NCBI RefSeq assembly: GCF_004363095.1
Contig: NZ_SNYO01000004.1
Coordinates: 248,001 to 312,000, forward strand
Length of the DNA: 64,000 nt
Direction of reading: 5' to 3'
DNA from: Actinomycetospora succinea
GTDB lineage: Bacteria; Actinomycetota; Actinomycetes; Mycobacteriales; Pseudonocardiaceae
The position numbers and the translations under genes are program-made. This document shows positions 57,607-64,000 of this stretch, piece after piece. Position 1 is the stretch's first letter. Every line of letters begins with the position of its first letter. A model generated the notes under the pieces. It was given only the letters and a program-made list of their open reading frames with translations, was not told where the DNA came from and did not search any database.

Positions 57607-58188
57607 GTGGCCGATCCGCGACCCGAGGTGGAGGTGCGCCGCAGCCGGCGCCGCAAGCGCACCGTCGACGCGCACCGCGAGGGGTCGACGGTGGTGGTCA
57701 ACATCCCGGCGTCCATGTCCCGCGCCCAGGAGCAGCACTGGGTCGAGGAGATGCTGCGCCGCCTCGAGCGCGCCGACGCCCGCCGCCGCCCCGGCCGCCG
57801 GGCGGGCGACGCGGATCTCGCCGCGCGCGCCGACGCGCTGGCGGCCGCGCACCTCGACCCGATCGCGCCCGACGGGGCGTGGCCGCGCCCGGCGCTGGTG
57901 CGGTGGACGAAGCCGATGCGCACGCGGTGGGCGTCGTGCACGCCCGCGGACGCCACGATCCGGCTCAGCGAGCGGCTCCGGGACGTCCCGGGGTGGGTGC
58001 TCGACCACGTCCTCGTGCACGAGCTCGTCCACCTGCGCGAGCCCCACCACGGCCCGGCGTTCCGGGCCGCCGAGGCGGCCTACCCGCGCAGCGAGCGCGC
58101 GATCGGCTACCTCGAGGGCCTCGCCGCGGGCGCCGGCCTCCCGATCACCGACACCGACGGCGGGGACGCCGACGAGGACGACGACTAG
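57607..58188 (+). CDS. M48/YgjP-type (DUF45) metallopeptidase
   Basis: A 193-residue zinc peptidase: VEVRRSRRRKRTVDAHREGSTVVVNIP at the N-terminus, then RTRWASCTPADATIRLSERLRDVPGWVLDHVLVHELVHLREPHHGPAFRAAEAAYP. HELVH is the zinc site with a third His in PHHGPAF, as in YgjP/SprT-like proteins. The tail is Asp-rich. GTG 57607 is 6 nt after TACGCT (57595-57600). Function unknown. Its stop overlaps the 3' end of the convergent DUF2342 gene. Confidence 0.9.
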   Translation: MADPRPEVEVRRSRRRKRTVDAHREGSTVVVNIPASMSRAQEQHWVEEMLRRLERADARRRPGRRAGDADLAARADALAAAHLDPIAPDGAWPRPALVRWTKPMRTRWASCTPADATIRLSERLRDVPGWVLDHVLVHELVHLREPHHGPAFRAAEAAYPRSERAIGYLEGLAAGAGLPITDTDGGDADEDDD

Positions 58189-59645
58189 CTGCTCTTGTCG
58201 TCGCCCGGCTCGTCCGGCTTCTCCTCCGAGGACCCGCGAGCCTCCTGCTCGGCCTTCATCTCGGCCTCGAGGCGGGCCAGCGGGTCGTCGAGGTCGGTGA
58301 AGCTCTCGCCGCTCTTCGGGGCGGCGCCCTCCTCCGAGGGCGCGACCGACCGGCGCTCGCCGACGAAGGACGACGGGTCGTCGAGGTCGTCGGCGGTCGG
58401 CATGAGGTCCGGGTGCGCCCAGACCGCGTCGCGGCCCTCGATGCCGCGCTCGTCGGTGAGCCGGCGCCACAGGGCCGCCGCGTCGCGCAGGCGCCGCGGC
58501 CGCAGCTCGAGCCCGACCAGCGTCGCGAACGTCTGCTCGGCGGGGCCGCCGGAGGCGCGGCGGCGGCGCAGCGTCTCGCCGAGCGCGACGGCACCGGGCA
58601 GGCGGTCGCCGACGGCCTCGCCGACGACGACGTCGACCCAGCCCTCGACCAGCGCGAGCAGCGTCTCGAGACGCCGCAGCGCGGCCTTCTGCGACTCGGT
58701 GGTCTGCGGCTCGAACATTCCGGAGCTCATGAGCTCCTGGAGCGAGGCGGGGTTGGTGGGGTCGACCTCGCGGGCGAGCTCCTCCATGCGGGAGGTGTCG
58801 ATCGAGATGCCGTGCGCGAACTCCTCGACCGTCGCCAGCAGGCGCTGGCGCAGCCACGGGACGTGCCCGAACAGGCGCTGGTGGGCGGCCTCGCGCGCGG
58901 CGAGGAAGACGAGCACCTCGCCGGCGGGACGGTCGAGGCCCTCGGTGAACGTCGCGATGGCGCCGGGCAGGAGCGCCGCGGTGCCCTCGGGGCCGAGCGG
59001 CAGGCCGACGTCGCTGGAGGTCAGCACCTCCTTGGCGAGCTGCGCGAGGCCCTGACCGAGCTGCGAGCCGAAGGCCATGCCGCCGACCTGCGAGATCATG
59101 CCGAGCATCGGGCCCGCCATCTGGCGCGCCTCCTCGGGCAGGCCCTCGACCCAGGCGCCGGCGACGCGCTGCGCCACCGGGTCGCACAGCCGCTGCCACG
59201 TCGGCATCGTCGTGTCGATCCACTGCGCGGGCGACCACACGACGACCTGCGAGGCGCCCGACGGCAGCGTCGTCGCGTCCTCGAGCCACAGCTCGGCGAG
59301 GCGCACGGACTCCTCGGCGGCGCGCTGCTGCTCGCTCGTCGGCGCCTTCTTGCCGTCCTCGCCGAGCTGCTGGTGGGCCATCTGAGCGGCGAGCTTGTAG
59401 TTCACGGGGCCCTCGGCGCCCGGCCCGGACGACTGGGACAGCATCTGCCCGAGCTGGGTGAGCATCTGGCCGAGCTGCCCCATGTCGAAGCCGCCGGCGC
59501 CACCCGCACCCCCGGGCAGCCCCATCCCGGGACCGAAGCCGAAGCCGCCGGCCCCGCCCTGGCCACCCTGACCGCCGCCACCGGAACCGGAGCGGCGGGA
59601 CTCGTCGTCGTCGGACGGCCCGAAACCGAAGGGCAGGTCACTCAT
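58185..59645 (-). CDS. DUF2342 (TIGR03624) zinc-metalloprotease-like protein
   Basis: A 486-residue protein with a Gly-rich N-terminus (GGGGQGGQGGAGGFGFGPG) and a conserved helical core: DTTMPTWQRLCDPVAQRVAGAW, FGSQLGQGLAQLAKEVL, EVLVFLAAREAAHQRLFGHVPWLRQRLLATVEEFAHGISID and PTNPASLQELMSSGMFEPQ. Where an HExxH would be expected the sequence reads REAAH, so classical metalloprotease activity is doubtful. ATG 59645 is 7 nt after TACCGT (minus strand). Corresponds to Rv3195 by position; function unknown. Confidence 0.85.
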   Translation of the reverse strand: MSDLPFGFGPSDDDESRRSGSGGGGQGGQGGAGGFGFGPGMGLPGGAGGAGGFDMGQLGQMLTQLGQMLSQSSGPGAEGPVNYKLAAQMAHQQLGEDGKKAPTSEQQRAAEESVRLAELWLEDATTLPSGASQVVVWSPAQWIDTTMPTWQRLCDPVAQRVAGAWVEGLPEEARQMAGPMLGMISQVGGMAFGSQLGQGLAQLAKEVLTSSDVGLPLGPEGTAALLPGAIATFTEGLDRPAGEVLVFLAAREAAHQRLFGHVPWLRQRLLATVEEFAHGISIDTSRMEELAREVDPTNPASLQELMSSGMFEPQTTESQKAALRRLETLLALVEGWVDVVVGEAVGDRLPGAVALGETLRRRRASGGPAEQTFATLVGLELRPRRLRDAAALWRRLTDERGIEGRDAVWAHPDLMPTADDLDDPSSFVGERRSVAPSEEGAAPKSGESFTDLDDPLARLEAEMKAEQEARGSSEEKPDEPGDDKSS

Positions 59646-59806
59646 GGTGTCGACGGTACGCGGCCCTGCTGCTGATCGGGGGGCTGAGCACCCTGTCGCG
59701 CCACGCTCACGGCGAACGCCCAGCAACCTCCCAGGAAGTGCGCAGGAATCGGACACCGGACGTCCCCGCACGGCGGCCACACCCTGCATCACTACCCTGT
59801 CCGGCC

Positions 59807-60850
59807 GTGACCCGGTTGCGCGCGACCTTGGCGCTCGGACTCGTGCTGGCCGGGGTGCTGGGCCTCCTGGGCGCGACCGTGCGCGTGCCGTTCGTGGCGC
59901 TCGGTGACGGCCCGACGTTCGACGTCCTCGGCACCGGGCAGGACGGCCGGACCGTCGTCGACATCTCCGGGCCGGCGCCGGTCTACCCGACGTCCGGGCA
60001 GCTGCGGATGACCACCGTCGCGGTGACGACGCAGGTCACGCTGTTCGGGGCGATGGCGATGTGGGCCTCGGGCAACGAGCAGGTGCTCCCGCGCGAGTCG
60101 GTCTACCCGCCGGGTCGCTCGAGCGAGCAGGTCGACCAGGAGAACACCCGCCAGTTCGCGCAGTCCGAGACCGACGCCGAGGCCGCGGCCCTGCGCTACC
60201 TCGGCTACCCGACGGCCGTGCAGGTCGGCTCGGTGCTGGACAACTCGCCGTCGGCGGGCCTGCTCGCGCCCGGCGACCGGATCGTCAGCGTCAACGGGCG
60301 CGCGGTGACGACGCCGCAGGAGGTCGTCGACGCCCTGGCGCCCACGCGGCCGGGGCAGGCGGTCACCGTCACGATCCAGCGCGGCCCGCTCGGCGCCCCC
60401 GGACCGCGCACCGACGTCACCGTGGTCGCGGCGGCGCGGCCGGACGGCGACCCGCGCGGCTTCCTCGGGGTGACGCCGACCAACATCGTCGACTCGCCGG
60501 TCGACGTCCGCATCAGCCTCGGCGACATCGGCGGGCCCTCGGCCGGCCTGGTGTTCGCCTCGGCGATCGTCGACAAGCTGACGCCGGGCGACATCACCGG
60601 CGGCCACGTCGTCGCCGGCACCGGGACGATCGACGCCCTCGGCCGCGTCGGCGACATCGGCGGGATCCGCTTCAAGATGGACGCCGCCCGCCACGACGGC
60701 GCCGAGGTGTTCCTCGTACCGGCGGGCAACTGCGCCGAGGCCGTCGCCGACGCCCCGGAGGGGCTCGTGCTCGCCCGCGTCGGGACGCTCGGCGAGGGGA
60801 TCACGGCGCTGCAGGCGGTCCGCGAGGGCCGGACGCCGGCGCCGTGCTGA
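59807..60850 (+). CDS. Membrane-anchored PDZ/Lon-like serine protease
   Basis: A 347-residue protein: one N-terminal helix (residues ~8-25), an external linker, a PDZ domain (QVGSVLDNSPSAGLLAPGDRIVSVNGRAVTTPQEVVDAL) and a C-terminal Lon protease domain. The catalytic Ser is in LGDIGGPSAGLVFA and the Lys in GGIRFKMDAARHDGAEVFLVP. It likely degrades secreted or membrane proteins. GTG 59807 is 8 nt after TACCCT (59793-59798). Corresponds to Rv3194c, next to the UPF0182 protein as in mycobacteria. Confidence 0.93.
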   Translation: MTRLRATLALGLVLAGVLGLLGATVRVPFVALGDGPTFDVLGTGQDGRTVVDISGPAPVYPTSGQLRMTTVAVTTQVTLFGAMAMWASGNEQVLPRESVYPPGRSSEQVDQENTRQFAQSETDAEAAALRYLGYPTAVQVGSVLDNSPSAGLLAPGDRIVSVNGRAVTTPQEVVDALAPTRPGQAVTVTIQRGPLGAPGPRTDVTVVAAARPDGDPRGFLGVTPTNIVDSPVDVRISLGDIGGPSAGLVFASAIVDKLTPGDITGGHVVAGTGTIDALGRVGDIGGIRFKMDAARHDGAEVFLVPAGNCAEAVADAPEGLVLARVGTLGEGITALQAVREGRTPAPC

Positions 60851-60904
60851 GACAGGAACCGGACCGGGCCCTGGACCGTTGACGTCGCTGGTGAGCGCTG
60901 ACCC

Positions 60905-60935
60905 GAGGGTCGAGCTCCGCTCCGCTCCGTCTCCG
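60905..60935 (-). repeat. Dispersed purine-rich repeat R2, copy 4
   Basis: The minus strand reads CGGAGCGGAGCGGAGCTCG then ACCC, 55 bp after the stop of the Lon-like protease gene. It matches copy 3 at all but one position of the 22-nt core. Confidence 0.65.
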
Positions 60936-60992
60936 AGCAGGGCGTGAGGCGATCCGGACATGCCGGGCCACGTCAACCCCACACCGTGTTCG

Positions 60993-61050
60993 TAGAGTGG
61001 CCACCGCACGCCCGGGTCCGCCCGTGCGTGACAGCCCCGCTGATCCAGGA
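60993..61050 (+). promoter_or_regulatory. Promoter and ribosome site of the UPF0182 gene
   Basis: TAGAGT (60993-60998) is a probable -10 giving a leader of about 55 nt; AGGAG (61046-61050) lies 10 nt before the GTG start. This gene therefore uses a leadered mRNA, unlike many in the window. Confidence 0.4.
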
Positions 61051-61060
61051 GTGTGACCCC

Positions 61061-64000
61061 GTGGCCAACCGGCCCCCGACGGCGACCCCCCAGCTGTCGC
61101 GACGCACGAAGACGCTGCTGATCGTCGGCGTGGTGGCGCTCGTCGTGCTGCTCGGCGGGGCCCGCCTGGTCGACGTCTACGTCGACTGGGCCTGGTTCGG
61201 CGAGGTCGGGTTCCGCGGCGTCTTCACGACCATCCTGTGGACCCGCGTGCTGCAGTTCGTCGTCGCCGCCGTCCTGATGGGCGGCCTGCTCGCGCTGAAC
61301 CTCGTCATCGCCTACCGGGTGCGCCCGGTGTTCGTGCCCGTCGCGGCCGCCGGTGCGGCCGAGGACCCGGTGGCCCGCTACCGCACCGTGGTGCTGGCCC
61401 GTCCGCTGTGGTTCGCGGTCGGCATCCCCGCGGTCGTCGCGCTCATCGCCGGTCTCTCGGCGCAGGCCGACTGGCAGACCGTGCAGCTGTTCATCAACTC
61501 CACGCCGTTCGGCGTGGCGGACCCGGTGTTCGGCCACGACGTCTCGTTCTACGTCTTCGAGCTGCCGTTCTACCGCTGGCTGCTGAGCTGGCTGTTCGTC
61601 GCGATCGCGGTCAGCTTCATCGCCGCGCTGATCGCCCACTACCTCTTCGGCGGCATCCGCCTGGCCGGGCGCAACGGCGCCGTCGCGCCGCCCGCCCGCG
61701 CGCACCTGGCCGTGCTCGCCGGCTCGTTCGTGCTGCTCAAGGCCGTCGCGTACTTCTTCGACCGCTACGAGCTGCTGTTCTCCGACCGCAAGGCGGCCGA
61801 GGGCGGCGCCAACTTCTTCGGCGCCACCTACACCGACCTCAACGCCGCCATGCCGGCGAAGCTCATCCTGCTGATCATCGCGGTGATCTGCGCCGCGGCG
61901 TTCTTCTCCGCGGTCGTGCTGCGCAACCTCCAGATCCCGGCGATCGCGCTGGCGCTGCTGGTGCTCTCGAGCGTGCTCGTCGGCGCCGCGTGGCCAGCGG
62001 TGCTCGAGCAGGTCTCGGTGCGCCCGAACGCCATCGACCGCGAGGCCCAGTCGATCTCCTGGAACATCGCGGCGACGCGCCAGGCCTTCGGTCTCACCGA
62101 CGTCGGCGTCATCCCGTACGCCCCGCAGGTCGCGTCCGCCGCGGGGAGCGCCGCGGTGCCGCCGCAGGACGTCGCCAACAGCCAGGCGACGCTCGACAAC
62201 ATCCGCATCCAGGACCCGTCGCGGCTCAACCGCACGTTCGCGGTGCAGCAGCAGCTGACGAACTTCTACAGCTTCTCGCCCGACCTCGACATCGACCGCT
62301 ACACGGTCAACGGGCAGCGCCAGGACTACGTGCTCGCCGCGCGCGAGATCAACCCGGACGCCCTCATCGGCAACCAGCAGGACTGGATCAACCGCCACCT
62401 CGTCTACACCCACGGCCAGGGCCTGGTGTCGGCGCCGGCGGACCGCGTCAACGCCCCGGCGAACGCCGAGGCGAGCCAGGGCGGCCTGCCCCAGTTCGAG
62501 GTCAGCGACTCGTCCAACCCCGGGCCGTTCGGCCTGAGCCCCGACGGTGCGCGCATCTACTACGGCGAGTTCCTCGGCGGCACCGACGACTACGCGATCG
62601 TCGGCGGCAACCCGGGCTCGGCGCCGCGGGAGTTCGACGGCCCCGGCCGCCCGGCCACCGCGTACACCGGCCCCGGCGGCGTGCCGCTGGGCAACTGGGC
62701 GCAGCGCCTGATCTTCGCCGCGGCCTACGGCGAGCGGAACATCCTGTTCAACGGCTCGATCGGGTCGGACTCGCGCATCCTCTACAACCGCACGCCGATC
62801 GAGCGGGTCCAGAAGGTCGCGCCGTGGCTGCGCACCGACGTCGACCCGTACCCGGCGGTCGTCGACGGCCGGATGCAGTGGGTCGTCGACGGCTACACGA
62901 CGCTGCCGCGCTACCCGTACGCGCAGCAGGTCGGGCTCGCCGACGCCACCGCCGACTCGCTGCGGCCCTCGGGCTCGCCCGGTTCGGTCGGCTACATGCG
63001 CAACTCGGTGAAGGCCACCGTCGACGCCTACAGCGGCCAGGTGAACCTCTACCAGGTCGACGACCAGGACCCCGTGCTGAAGACGTGGATGGGCGCCTTC
63101 CCGGGCGTCGTCAAGCCGTCGTCGGAGGTCCCGGACGCCCTGCGGGCGCACTTCCGGTACCCGGAGGACATCTTCAAGGTCCAGCGCGACCTGCTGACGC
63201 GCTACCACGTCGAGAACCCGCGCGACTTCTTCTCGACGCAGAACTTCTGGACCATCCCCGAGGACCCGACGCGCGAGAGCAACGCGTCGATCCCGCCGTA
63301 CTACCTGCTCGCCGGTGACCCCCGGCCCGGGGCGGCACCGGACACCCAGTTCCAGATGACGAGCACGCTGCTCGCCCTCTCGCGCCCGAACCTCTCGGCG
63401 TACATGTCGGTGAGCTCGGAGCCCGAGAACTACGGACGCATCACCGTGCTCGAGCTCCCGGCGCAGCTCACCGGCGACCAACGCGGTCCGCAGGGTCCGC
63501 AGCAGGTCCAGGCCGAGCTGCTGACCAGCCAGTCGGTCAACGGCGGGCTGTTCACCCTGCGCCAGTCGGGCACGCCCGTGCAGGTGCAGTACGGCAACCT
63601 GCTGACCCTGCCCGTCGCGGGCGGTCTGCTCTACGTCGAGCCGATCTACGTCGAGCGCAACGCGCAGACGTCGTTCCCGCAGCTGTTCGGCGTGATCGCC
63701 CGGTTCAACAACGGCGACATCGGCTACGCGCCGACGCTGCAGGGCGCGCTGCAGGCAGCGTTCCAGGGGGTCCCGCTGCCGCCGGGGCTCAACGTCCCGG
63801 GGCTGGGCACGACCTCGCAGTCGCCGACGCCGGCGCCGGGCGCCAACGTCGGCTCCGGCCCGCTCCCGGCCGGGGCGCCGGGGCAGGCGCTGAGCCCGCA
63901 GCTCACGCAGGCCGTGACGGCGATGAACGACGCCCTCGACCGCCTCTCCCAGGCGCAGGCCGCCCGGGACTTCCGGGGCATCGGGGACGCGGAGGCGGCG
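61061..64000 (+). CDS. UPF0182 family membrane protein, 3'-truncated by the window
   Basis: The 980 codons present stay open to the last base. The N-terminal ~300 residues hold about seven membrane helices (TLLIVGVVALVVLLGGARLVDVYVDWAWFGEVGF...). The remainder is a large, presumably extracellular domain with family motifs such as RPNAIDREAQSISWNIAATRQAFGL, YTVNGQRQDYVLAAREI and DQDPVLKTWMGAFPG. A Pro/Gly/Ala-rich stretch begins near residue 905. Function of the family is unknown. Corresponds to Rv3193c. GTG 61061 follows an AGGAG site; the stop lies outside the window. Confidence 0.94.
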   Translation, partial: MANRPPTATPQLSRRTKTLLIVGVVALVVLLGGARLVDVYVDWAWFGEVGFRGVFTTILWTRVLQFVVAAVLMGGLLALNLVIAYRVRPVFVPVAAAGAAEDPVARYRTVVLARPLWFAVGIPAVVALIAGLSAQADWQTVQLFINSTPFGVADPVFGHDVSFYVFELPFYRWLLSWLFVAIAVSFIAALIAHYLFGGIRLAGRNGAVAPPARAHLAVLAGSFVLLKAVAYFFDRYELLFSDRKAAEGGANFFGATYTDLNAAMPAKLILLIIAVICAAAFFSAVVLRNLQIPAIALALLVLSSVLVGAAWPAVLEQVSVRPNAIDREAQSISWNIAATRQAFGLTDVGVIPYAPQVASAAGSAAVPPQDVANSQATLDNIRIQDPSRLNRTFAVQQQLTNFYSFSPDLDIDRYTVNGQRQDYVLAAREINPDALIGNQQDWINRHLVYTHGQGLVSAPADRVNAPANAEASQGGLPQFEVSDSSNPGPFGLSPDGARIYYGEFLGGTDDYAIVGGNPGSAPREFDGPGRPATAYTGPGGVPLGNWAQRLIFAAAYGERNILFNGSIGSDSRILYNRTPIERVQKVAPWLRTDVDPYPAVVDGRMQWVVDGYTTLPRYPYAQQVGLADATADSLRPSGSPGSVGYMRNSVKATVDAYSGQVNLYQVDDQDPVLKTWMGAFPGVVKPSSEVPDALRAHFRYPEDIFKVQRDLLTRYHVENPRDFFSTQNFWTIPEDPTRESNASIPPYYLLAGDPRPGAAPDTQFQMTSTLLALSRPNLSAYMSVSSEPENYGRITVLELPAQLTGDQRGPQGPQQVQAELLTSQSVNGGLFTLRQSGTPVQVQYGNLLTLPVAGGLLYVEPIYVERNAQTSFPQLFGVIARFNNGDIGYAPTLQGALQAAFQGVPLPPGLNVPGLGTTSQSPTPAPGANVGSGPLPAGAPGQALSPQLTQAVTAMNDALDRLSQAQAARDFRGIGDAEAA

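Noticed and set aside
58185..59645. Firm assignment as an active zinc protease
   Set aside because: The expected HExxH reads REAAH, and no alternative zinc site is apparent from sequence alone.

Overview
The window is very GC-rich (third codon positions almost all G or C) and encodes actinobacterial hallmarks: WhiB7, a mycoredoxin, AdnAB, UvrD2, a UPF0182 membrane protein, a TIGR02569 protein and a DUF222/HNH endonuclease. Gene content and synteny (adnAB ... nudC-mrx1-uvrD2-whiB7-aarF-ThiF-DUF2342-Lon-like-UPF0182, the order known around Rv3193c-Rv3202c of Mycobacterium tuberculosis, with insertions) point to Actinomycetia. A Pseudonocardia-like genus is my best guess; it is inferred from content, not from a search.

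Layout. 1-2802: 3' part of a glycosyltransferase/acyltransferase fusion. 2.9-5.4 kb: FCD-type GntR regulator with a sodium:solute symporter and its small subunit. 5.4-12.6 kb: menaquinone genes menB, menE and menC, with a DUF1801 protein, a DUF222/HNH endonuclease, a TfoX-N protein, a flavin monooxygenase and cyanate hydratase. 12.7-19.8 kb: a TIGR02569 protein, then narK-nirB-nirD-uroporphyrinogen-III synthase-sirohydrochlorin chelatase, i.e. nitrite assimilation with its siroheme supply. 19.9-21.2 kb: a small membrane protein and an AbiEi-like gene. 21.6-27.6 kb: a Nit1C (cyanide/nitrile nitrogen starvation) operon with an extra nitrilase paralogue that has lost its catalytic residues. 27.7-28.1 kb: an alkyltransferase-like gene between long inverted repeats. 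28.3-35.0 kb: adnA-adnB. 35.0-42.5 kb: pirin, two DoxX proteins, gamma-glutamyltransferase, M20 peptidase, SDR, a membrane protein. 42.5-46.5 kb: paired M16 peptidases, nudC, mycoredoxin. 46.5-51.7 kb: putA and a DrrAB-like ABC exporter. 51.8-55.0 kb: uvrD2 and whiB7 with an attenuator leader. 55.1-64 kb: AarF kinase, ThiF-like protein, M48/DUF45 peptidase, DUF2342 protein, Lon-like protease, and the start of a UPF0182 protein running off the end.

How the genes work together. Three inorganic-nitrogen modules lie within 16 kb: cyanate (cynS), nitrate/nitrite uptake and reduction, and Nit1C. A second theme is DNA repair and stress: AdnAB, UvrD2, ATL, a DUF222/HNH gene behind a PafBC-type promoter, and WhiB7.

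Non-coding structure is rich. About sixteen genes begin 6-8 nt after a -10 hexamer (mostly TANNNT), which suggests leaderless transcripts, while internal operon genes are joined by 4-bp ATGA/GTGA overlaps. Two repeat families are dispersed in the window. One is a double palindrome that flanks two unrelated genes as inverted repeats and supplies their stop codons. The other is a short purine-rich repeat found mostly after genes and once inside the putA coding sequence. A tandem pair of 63-bp hairpins sits between uvrD2 and whiB7. No tRNA, rRNA, CRISPR array or transposase gene was seen.
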